Below, piece by piece: positions 54,771-64,000 of a stretch of 64,000 nt of DNA. The notes under the pieces are model-generated. The model was not told the DNA's origin. It was given only the letters and a program-made list of their open reading frames with translations, and did not search any database. Positions within the stretch are counted from its first letter, which is position 1. Each line of letters begins with the position of its first letter. The stretch lies in assembly GCF_914767665.1 (NCBI RefSeq), contig NC_059502.1, forward strand, positions 56,030,031 to 56,094,030, read 5' to 3'. This DNA is from Harmonia axyridis. Its lineage: Eukaryota; Arthropoda; Insecta; Coleoptera; Coccinellidae. The translations under genes and the position numbers were made by a program.

Positions 54771-55825
54771 CGATGATCAGGTTCCCTTTATCTTATAATA
54801 TATCGTGATTCATGTCAATTTTTTTCGTCTGCAGGTATCAGTTAATCCAAAACTCGTTAACAACTTGATCATCAAGTAGATTTTATCAGGTGCCTCACTA
54901 TTAAATTCTGTTACTTCTCTTTCATTAAAAATTATGCCGTTTTTTGGACGAAATCCAACATTCCATTTCTTAATGAAGGCAGTTTATTTAATTTATGGAA
55001 TTTTACAATATCTTCTATCACTTTACAAACACTTTTTATCAGGACCATAACGTGTTCGGTTTCCAAATTTTCAGAGGACCAGCAACAACAAGGCAAACCT
55101 AGATTATATAACAAATCCTCTGATACACAGATCAAATTTGATTTGATCAATTATTCACACATGAATGTCAGAGTCATTTCTGCATGTCGTTACCATAGTT
55201 ATCTCATCATTGACGTTAATTGGACGTTCGGTGCACCACTTCGTTATGGCCTAGCTGGTAGAATATTTTGCCAGTAATCTCGTTGCCACAAATTCTATTT
55301 CGAAGATGTCTACAACTTTTTTTTTCATTTTATAATTCGCATTCTATTGAAAATTCACTGGATTCAGAATATTCTTCGAGATGAGAGGAAATACAGAAAC
55401 ATTGTGCAGTGTTTTTTTTTTTCATTGTCATAGTTTTCCACTTTCAGGTCTGGATTTAATTTCAACGCTGCTGTAATAATTCAATGCAATCTCAATGGCT
55501 TTATAATTTCACAAAGGTTCAATTCTGGTAGCTGCCAGATAAAAGTCTGCCGAATATCCGTTTAATTTTCGACAAAATAAAAAATTCACAAAGCTGAAGG
55601 AAGCTTTGTTAAACGTAATCAAACTGAATAGGAGGAGTGAGAGGAGGTCATAATATAATGGCTCGAAAAATGTTCAATTGAAAGGGAATTGATGAATAAT
55701 ATGCGCGAATATTCAAATCAGCACAATTATAATGAAAAAAGCAGCGACAAACTGCTCTGTGAAGGCTCATTTTCATTATGACAGTAACTCTCATGTTAGT
55801 ACTATCATAATGGTTAGTTATGTTT
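54771..55825. other. Unassigned
   Basis: No supported gene or element ends in this stretch. Confidence 0.35.
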
Positions 55826-56253
55826 TGTCTTCAACAAAAGTCTTATCGTTGCTCCTTCAGAAAAAGTTCTAGGTTTCCATCTTCCTAGAAAAATTTGGTG
55901 TATTTTAAATCGACTCAGGAATGGTCATGGTCGTTGTAATAGTATGCTCTTTAAATGGCATTCTATTGATAGCCCACTATGTGAGTGTGGTGTAGAAAAA
56001 ACCATTAACCACAGAAAATTTCAGCTTATTCTGTAAACGTTTACACAAACCAGTCACTATGCCGATACGGGGAGACAGAGATTTTGCTGAGGTTTTTATC
56101 TGTTCTCTTGTGTCATACGTTGAAATGTATGATGCCCCGTTACATTTCCTCTGCTAATAAAGAGATTCATCGACACATATGCTTCATTATTTGAATTTAA
56201 TAATTTGTATTGCTCTTTCTCAAAAGAATATAATAATAATAATAGTAATAAAA
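55826..56253 (+). pseudogene. LINE E copy 2 (deleted)
   Basis: It matches LINE E copy 1: FNKSLIVAPSEKVLGFHLPR, then NRLRNGHGRCNS and CECGVEKTINH, after which about 270 bp of copy 1 are missing and the 3' part resumes with CAGCTTATTCTGTAAACG. It ends in AAAAGAATATAATAATAATA. It abuts a hAT-type element. Confidence 0.8.
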
Positions 56254-56257
56254 AGCT

Positions 56258-56868
56258 TGAACATTTTTTTTTCTTAAGATTATCGAGTAAAACTATCGGA
56301 TGATGCGGATGAACCATTATTTTGCGCCCACACCGAATAGTAATAAATTGTTGATTTGATATAAAATGAAAGATATAATAATATAATGAAATTATGCAAT
56401 AATGAAATCACTTATATTTCTTGAGAAGGCTAAGTTGAAATGAAATCGTTTCTAATATATTATGCCTTCCTTTCTGAGGAATCAACATTCCGCTTGAAAA
56501 TTGAAGAGAAAAAGAATCCAGAAGCCGCCCCAAGTGGCAATAAAATTAGCAAACGTTCCGCAAAGCTAACGCCGACAAGACTGATAAGTGCATGTGTTTT
56601 TTTTTTAGTCAATAACTCGTAGTAAACAGCACTATGAGCGGATTACGCGACCTATGGATATTTATGAGTATAATGCCTAATATATTATGGTTTTTGATGT
56701 TAATTAAATTTGTTGGTATCCCTTCCTGTTGTTACTGACCGAATGAATTCTCATTTGGTACTTTGAATTTCTAGACATGTGTATTTTGTCTATCAAGCTC
56801 GAAATGCCGGCCTAGAATTTTGCTGCCTAGGTGACAACTTACGCTGCTTCCCCCTAGCGACGGCACTG
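56258..56868 (-). mobile_element. hAT-type non-autonomous element, copy 3 (truncated, inverted)
   Basis: Its right end reads CCTAGCGACGGCACTG, the inverse of the family's left terminus. The interior matches the reverse complement of 47004-47550 (for example GCCACTTGGGG inverted at 56528). The other end is cut at the LINE E tail. Confidence 0.78.
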
Positions 56869-58784
56869 AGAATGTAGCAGATAACTTTTAAACTACAAAT
56901 GGATATTTTTTGCAATATAGAGGACTAGTTTGTATTCAAATTGTGAATTCTTGTAAGGCTTTAAATAGACTGAGATTTTCAAATTTTTGAACCTAAACTG
57001 TTCAGAACTTTAGTGCACAAAATAGTGATGATCATCCAGGATAACGTTTTGTATTGTTTAACATTGGAAACAAATGAGTTTTCAGGAGCCTCTAGCATCA
57101 AAACTATCCTAAGGAAAAACTTTTGGCTATTGAACTTTTCTTTTGGAATGTCTTGGACTAAAACTTATTAAACATTCCACTTTGACAGGAGGCCAAATTT
57201 CCTAATAAAGTGTGCGGTATCCATTGTTCAAAATTTCAAAGGTGAATATTTCATATTGTGTTTACTAGGAATTTCCTAGTAATTTTTTGCCATATTAGTA
57301 ATTCACTGCAAAAGCAATGGCACTTATCTGTATGATATATTAGGTACCTACCCACATATCGAAAACGATGAAATATAGAATGCAAAGATAGACACCTTAG
57401 AAAAAGAGTAACGGCATCTTAAGCTCCAAAAGTAGATATGTTCAGTGTTATCCGTCTCAGCGATTTGCGAACACCTTTTTTTTATTTATCGTCGCCGTTT
57501 TTGTGAACGTATATATTCTCGAGTAAGCTGGTTCTTATTCGTGTTTGTCACAAATATAAGGCGACAGCCCGAACAGATAAAAATGAGATGGAACACTCGG
57601 TCTTGCCGTTGATTCCAGTCGGCCAGACGTAGAGAGAGCGAAGAATTCCTGGTTCCCGAACTATTTGTCACGTGTAATGTCTTTTATTTCCTTCGCGAGA
57701 TTGCCACGATGGAACAGCTCCGAAAATAGACGCGGATGCTGAAATGTTAGGAGATTTATGACTGTTTTGAAAAAACTTGTGAGAAAATGAGTTCTGGATT
57801 TCTCTTTTCACTGCTCCGGGGCGAGGAAATCCTGGTATTGTGTCGAGCTTCCAAGAAAAAAGATTATGGGAGTGGGTCGGAGAATGAATTGGGTAGGATG
57901 ACAATGAAATGTTTGGAAGATGTGGACTATTTTCGAAATTAATAGTTATATATTGCTCTCTATTGTAGAGAAACGTCCAAATACAAGATTAGAAAAGAAT
58001 TGTCTTGAAGTCGAGAGCTTTTGGGCGCTCGTTTGTTCATACTCCAATTGCGCCTTTGGATACCACATTCCTGTATATACGTATCTCAAAGGGTGCAATT
58101 GGCGCATGAATGGGCGCGTTCATCAGACTCAACAGTTGCGGAACAGTTGTCAATATTCTATGAATTTTCTGCTAAAGGCATTCTATCAGTACCGTCCTTG
58201 GTAGCGAATTTATTTTGAGCTACTTTTTGGTAACATGTTGAGTAACTGACATAAGTGACAGTAATTTTGGGACGAAATTTAAATTTCAAATAGAGCAATA
58301 ATTGAAATTGAAACATATACGTTTTATTAACATTCTGAAATGTTACTCTGAATAAATTTCCCATTTATTGAAAAATAAAATAGTAATAATACCGAAAGCA
58401 AAATTGGAAATTGAAATCGATATTATGACAGAAAATTGTCTCTCATCATAACAACCTTCAAGAAGGGCCCACAGATTACAGAAGCTATTGCTGTCAAGAA
58501 AAGGAGCAATCCGTCCAGCAGAGAATACTAACGTTATCAAACTGATACCTATCAGTAGCAGAGCTACTTACGCTACCGATAATTCTGTGCCCATTGACGA
58601 GCATTCAATATTTCTAACTTTCCTTTTTTGTTTTGGTTTATTATTTCTTTTATTGTGTAGTAGAATATGGCTTCAGGAACATTAAATAAACTGTGTCTAG
58701 TATAAAAACAAATGAGGAAAGCACTGACTTCAAATCTGGAGCTCGTATACGCTTGTTCAAATTCATGTTGATATAATTTTTTCC
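56869..58784. other. Unassigned; some mixed-composition DNA and a small hairpin
   Basis: 57480-57920 is less AT-rich, and its minus-strand frames have no domain. CCAATTGCGCC near 58043 is inverted at 58090-58103. No gene supported. Confidence 0.4.
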
Positions 58785-59305
58785 AGAAATATCGTATCCG
58801 TTGTCCCAAATTCGTTTTCTAGTGAGGGGCTCGATTTTTGAAAAAATTAATTTGGTGGAAACCGCAAACTTATAAATTCAACTGTTTTCAAGCTAAGGGA
58901 GAAAATTGGAAAATGGCGAAATGAAATGAAATGAAAATAATAACTTTTTCATTATTGGTGCTATCAACATAAAACAAAAAAAATCCAACAGGCACTGTTG
59001 GCAGAAATCCATTGGTGAACCGTATAATTAATTCTTTATTGCCATTAGTTTTGAAGTTATTAAACACTTGTGTCTTTTTTTCAATATCAACAATAGCAAT
59101 TTTTATAACAAATAAAATTGCTTCTTTTCCCTCTTCAAGAATATATATCATACTACATAAATTTCTTATTAAACAATAAGAATCATCTTTCAGTTTCACA
59201 CGCCAAATCAACCTATTACCCATCTATTTTTCTTTCACATTTTTCTAAACTGCAAAAAAACTGGAGAAAAGAAGCGGAACTGTTCCAGAAAAATATCACC
59301 CTGTA
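58785..59305 (+). repeat. CACCCTG-bordered dispersed repeat, copy c
   Basis: 58800-58900 resembles 13370-13510 (GTCCCAAATTCG, TTAATTTGGTGGAAACCGCA). A border-like CACCCTGTAG is at 59298. The long minus-strand frame between them has no domain. Confidence 0.5.
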
Positions 59306-60396
59306 GATTTGTATCCAAAATTAGCTAATCACATGTTGAAAACTTTAAATTGGACTATCAATGCCAGTTGAACTTAGAATATCTTGTGAAGGAAAGATGC
59401 TTTGAGAAGAAAAACTTGAAAAAAAATCAAACTTCAACACCTTGCGTTTGTGGGCACAAACGACTATCCATACTAAAGATTATACTGGAATATTAGGTTT
59501 TTTCTCGATATTCTTATTGAATTTTTATTGATATCTATATACATTATCCACCAAATTTCAACCAAGCTTGAGATTATTATCCTGTATACATCCGATGGAA
59601 GGTTTAATCGCAGAATTGTTGAGTGTTCTTTTCCCATATTTTTCTTGAATTTTCTATTGCCCATCTTCTATGGCTCTGATCAAGTGATCAGCGCGAGACT
59701 GCGCACAGAGCTTGAAATCTTAATTCCATTCAAACACTCAAAATCTCTACGGAACATCCCAATATTTGGAATTTCCAAAGTAGATTTCAATAGTTAATAT
59801 TCGAAAAGAAGGTTCAACCAAAATCTAGTTCGATAAAATTTTAAATAGCAATTATAACTTTCATTCGATGTAGCTTCATGTAGCATATAAATTTCTTAAA
59901 AACTATGAATACAAAATCATCAAATTAACAAGGTGTGATGGCATTTTAATACTGAATGGAATAGTCAATACTATACGAAATCAAGTTACTATCAATTATA
60001 GGTTGATGAATTTCTTATAATTTTATGATTGTATTATTTACTGTACCTTCTGGGTTCAGATTTTATGAACCAATATTTATTTTTGAAATTTTGTCCGTGA
60101 TTAAAATATCTTAATAAATTCAATTATGAAATTCAGTACAGTATTCCTATTCCAAAACGACGATTTCGTTATATTTCAGCAAGTCAGCTTTTATTTTATC
60201 GTTTGCCACAAAGTGAATAATGATTAATAAGTACCTACATTGAAAAACAGTAAGAGCAACTATTTTGAAATAAAATTGATGTTTCTTATGAATTCCTAAA
60301 ATTATGACAATGGATTCGGAACACATAGTATTTTATTCTTTATGTTAGAAGGGATATTTCATAAAATAATTTCATATCATTTGATGTTATCAAATA
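59306..60396. other. Unassigned AT-rich DNA
   Basis: No recognised feature. Confidence 0.4.
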
Positions 60397-60912
60397 CAGG
60401 GTGATTCACCGCGATGGCCTATCAGGAGTTTATGAAAAACTTGAATCGACTGAAATAATAAAAAATATAGGTTCTAGTTTGAAAATATTGAGTTTTGATG
60501 AATCTGAGTTGTCCAAATTCATGATTTCCTTATAAACATCCTTTACATTCTTGATCTTTATTGCAAACAGTCTTACAATACTATGTATTATGTATTTGCA
60601 GATTCGAAAATGAAAAAGGATTTTTCGAAAAAAAATTTTTCTGCAGAAATATTTAAGAAAAAATGTGAGTCTCCGTCGCCCCCGTTTTTTTCATAAGGAT
60701 GGCATATCTAATTATGCAATAATATAATGGGTGTGCCATTTAAAATGAGGAAGTAGTAGTATGTTTCCGGTATAACCGGAAGTTGAAGAGATCTGAACAT
60801 ATTTCAGGTAGAAAGACCATTGTCTCAAACCCCAACATGCAAATTTTCTGCACAAAACTATGATTAATTTTTTTCATAAATGTCTAATAGGCCTTCGCGG
60901 TTGATCCCCCTG
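60397..60912. mobile_element. CAGGGTG element, family F4
   Basis: A 516-bp element with TA flanks. The ends are CAGGGTGATTCACCGCGATG and, inverted, CAGGGGGATCAACCGCGAAG, with similarity continuing through GGCCTAT and TTTATGAAAAA for about 45 bp. Non-coding. Confidence 0.82.
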
Positions 60913-62554
60913 TATATTCAAAATAAATACGAAAAGGGATTTTGTTGTTCTTTATAAATTGATAATGATTGAATTCTTATTTATAATCACTGATTTGGTA
61001 ATAATTGTGAAAAAAATCTCAATTTGTATATCCCTAGTAAGGAAGTAAATGACATTGATTATGTATACAAAAAAGAACTGTAGCAGGGCCTTAGCTCTGT
61101 TCAAGGCATTTCTTTGCTCAGGATTCATCCATAGTTGAGTGTAATTTGTCGAAACTTTCAGTGATTTCATACCATTAATATTTTAAGAATGATGTGTTTC
61201 GCAAGAAATTATGAAGAATAATTTATGGATCAACTAGGCTATAAATCAAGAATAATCGAAAGTAGAAAAAAAAATGAAAATCAATATATCTCTAGGATTT
61301 AAAAAAGCCTGTACAGTGTAGTCTTTCACTAAACCCGAATCTATATTTTATTTGATAAAATTATGACTGAATTTTATATACAACTTTAACACTCAGCCTG
61401 TTTATTCTACATACTACTTCTTTAAAATGCATTTTTGTTCTCTCTACTTTTTTGTCATTGCATCGTGACTATGGTTTGATCAGTTGCTGATTTCTTATTG
61501 GAATCCTTTTTTGTTTGGAGTTCAAAAGCTGGTTGCTGGTTCATTACTGTTGGATTTGGGCCAAGGAGTTTGTTAGTATCTGTGGAAATTAGTTGATGAC
61601 TGCGTGTTTTGTGAGACAACTAGCACCAATATTATCAAGAAGAAGAGTAGGATGTGGTATATGAGACATTCAACGTACATAACGGTGTGGAAGATGGATA
61701 TATTTAGAGAAACCGAAGAGCTGAGAAGTGGTGAACATTCACAACTCACCATAATTGTTTTAATTATTCACATCTATCTATATTGATACGATATTTACTC
61801 TCTTTTTGTTGAACTGAAATTGAAGGTATTGAAGAACCATATAATTTACATAATAACATTGCGTATCGACCTACTTTGCATCAACTACATATGTCAGTTC
61901 ATGATCATTACGTCTGTTAAAATTTTCTTGAGTATTGGTTATCAAGTTATTGAGATTAACGGTATTCAGATTTAGTGTTATCTGCTTCGTAATGTGTCTT
62001 CGCCTGAGCACAAGCGACGAGCCACTTTAGTCTTATTGAGGTACCTGTTGAATTTATGCAGTTGCTTATGATTTTTTTAACCCTCCTTTATTGAAATATA
62101 GCATTTCATTTCGACAATTCGTAACACTAGATGGCACTATAGTTTCTTGGTGAGCTACCTTAATAAAGGTGCAATTATACACACCGGCAGAATTAGGGAA
62201 AAGGATAAAAATTCAACGAATTATCTTCTCTTGGCTGATATTAGCATTTATTTTTTTGCATTGTATCTTGATTCTTCAGGAACATAAATATTGAAATAAT
62301 GTCCTCATTCACTTAAAAAAAAAAATTTAAAAATTTTTTTAATTCAGAACACCCTGTATGGTGATCCGTTGACAAACGAACACTCAGATGTTGACTCATC
62401 TTTTCCTAATATTTCTTCCTTTTATTCATTTATTGCGATAGCTTGATTTTGAAAGAAGAACAGCACTTCATATAGTGCCGTTGTTGAAGAAATAATGTTT
62501 TGAATTGCAAAGTTCTTGAGGTTAATTTCAATTGATGCACTGACCAACAGTGTA
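60913..62554. other. Unassigned AT-rich DNA
   Basis: CACCCTGTATGG at 62351 is an isolated border of the CAGGGTG type. No gene is supported. Confidence 0.4.
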
Positions 62555-63392
62555 CAGGGTGGACAAATTTCGATGTTTTAGCACTACAACCCCATTCTCT
62601 TTTTCTTTTTCTGGTAAACTAACAATTCATTTGTGGCCACCTTTTTTTGTTTTCGAGTTTTTAGCGAAAATTTAAAAAATGGCGAGATCTAAAAAAAATT
62701 ATATCTCCGCTAATACTGATGATCCGAACTCTGATTTTTAAACAGAAAAAAAGAGCTTCCTTTAACAAGAGCAATCTCCTTCCATCAATCTCATAATTTC
62801 TATGCTTTTAACTAATTTCTATAAAATTCGAATCTAGACATATTTTTTTAATTTTTATATCTCTAAATAAATTCGAAAATATAGGAAGCTCTATTTTTCT
62901 GTGCTCATCGAAAGTTGAAACCAATGAAACCATAGTAATATTGAGACTCTTAGATAAAATAAAGGATTTTGACCATTTTATATTATCTATGTTGATGCAA
63001 ACCATAAGTTGTTGTATACTTATGAAATCAGTAAAAACTAGACTTTCAAAAGAAGGCTCAGAAATCTAGTGTTTCCATTTAAAAAACATAACTTTGTGTC
63101 ATAGCTTCGTAATTAAAAATCCTGCTTAAATACGAGAACGCCACTAAATTAAACAGTGCCTGTATAATGTTTCAATTTCAGAGCTCTATCATCAGTATTA
63201 GCGGGGATATCATGTTTTCTTGATATCGCCATTTTCCCAATTGTCGCTTATAACTAAAAAAAAATGGCCAAAAATTAATACTAATTTTGTTATTTTCTCA
63301 GAAGAAGAGAACAAGAATGGACTTTCAGATATTGTCAGATCTCCTCTGGTTGAAAAGGTGTAGTGCTAAAACATAGAGAATTACCTACCTTG
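62555..63392. mobile_element. CAGGGTG element, family F5, full copy
   Basis: An 838-bp element with TA at 62553-62554 and 63393-63394. It starts CAGGGTGGACAAATTTCG and its inverted right end reads CAAGGTAGGTAATTCTC, followed by the shared GTTTTAGCACTACA. The inner arms also match (TCTCCGCTAATACTGATGAT and its inverse near 63190). Non-coding. A half copy is at 28936-29354. Confidence 0.8.
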
Positions 63393-64000
63393 TACATAAA
63401 TTCTATGAAAAAATTAATTGTACTGATAAATTCAGTAATAATCTCTCAACCAATGAACAGAAACCATAATACAATGAAAAGTTGTGATTCATACCGATTA
63501 ATTCTTTTCATTGAATTAAGAAACGACTTCCATTAAAATAATGAAATATTTATTATTTCAATCTTCTGTTCAGTATTCGATCAGTTGTACTTTGTGTCGA
63601 TAATATATTACTGTTCGTTGAAATTGTCAGAACTACGAGTAGTTAATGTAAAAATGAAAAAATATCAACGAACATTCAACATCAATTTCAGTATCTTGAC
63701 TCGCTCTGCTCGCCGAAGGGGCTCCGCCCCTTGGACCCCGTCACTATGCCGGTAGATCCTTCACTGGGTATCCCTCTAGAAAATAAAAGATTTTTTTCGG
63801 AAACCTTGTATCGTTAGCTGATTTCAGACGATTCACTCGGTATACTATGCTGATTCTAGGGTGGAATTTTATATGATTTTTTTTCCTAGAACATACCGTT
63901 TGGCCCTTGCTCACATGAAAATATTTGATGCAAATAACTTTCCATAACGACAAATCAAGGGCGGTCCTAGCCTTAAATTTTGAGGGGGTTCGCCGTTATG
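63393..64000. other. Unassigned, with a GC-rich patch
   Basis: 63697-63745 (GACTCGCTCTGCTCGCCGAA, then a hairpin AAGGGGC / GCCCCTT) is unlike its AT-rich surroundings. The last 50 bases (GGGCGGTCCTAGCC) may begin another hAT-like element that runs off the window. Confidence 0.4.

Noticed and set aside
58888..59223. 111-codon minus-strand frame
   Set aside because: It overlaps a dispersed CACCCTG-type repeat and shows no domain.
1..64000. CRISPR arrays, bacterial operons, tRNA or rRNA genes
   Set aside because: No regularly spaced short repeats, no dense coding and no convincing tRNA B-box or cloverleaf; the sequence is eukaryotic nuclear in character.
1..64000. LTR retrotransposon or endogenous virus
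   Set aside because: No paired long terminal direct repeats, and no protease, integrase core or envelope motifs were recognised.

Overview
The window reads as repeat-rich, AT-rich intergenic or intronic DNA from an insect nuclear genome. A beetle is my best guess, but that rests on the general mix of elements (several mariner/Tc1 lineages, jockey-like LINEs, hAT and piggyBac remnants, many foldback elements) and not on a diagnostic gene. There is no operon structure and no rRNA or tRNA gene that I can see. Nearly every long reading frame belongs to a transposable element or is an antisense shadow of one.

Layout. 0-6 kb: a 285-bp tandem repeat with CAGGGTG ends, a deleted mariner-like (MLE) copy, a hAT-type non-autonomous element and a fossil of a second MLE family. 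6-14 kb: a piggyBac remnant with TTAA ends, a jockey-like LINE interrupted by an oppositely oriented LINE, and a second MLE copy, all embedded in an old duplicated segment. 15-23 kb: a third MLE copy, a mariner remnant, a LINE with RNase H that carries a hAT MITE with an 8-bp target duplication, a second copy of that MITE, a 2.1-kb CAGGGTG element and a rearranged mariner. 24.7-27.5 kb: a nested stack holding a Penelope-like insertion with a hammerhead-like motif, a small GC-palindrome element and a Tc1 fossil. 28-36 kb: LINE 3' ends and three large foldback elements. 36-40 kb is the least repetitive stretch and contains the only plausible host exon, a 114-codon frame at 38757-39101. 40-48 kb: a degraded LINE, an MLE fossil, an intact Tc1-like transposon (42626-44208), foldbacks and another hAT copy. 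49-57 kb: LINE remnants, the fourth MLE copy, a mariner remnant and more hAT. 57-64 kb is mostly unassigned, with two further CAGGGTG elements.

The strongest single gene is the 342-residue Tc1-like transposase at 42931-43959. It has an open frame, a complete DD34E triad, TA target duplications and 32-bp terminal repeats with four mismatches. The most interesting broader pattern is a set of non-autonomous elements with dissimilar interiors that share TA target sites and CAGGGTG termini. For one of them a paralogous unoccupied site elsewhere in the window supports a two-base TA duplication. I found no defence, metabolic or other multi-gene system.
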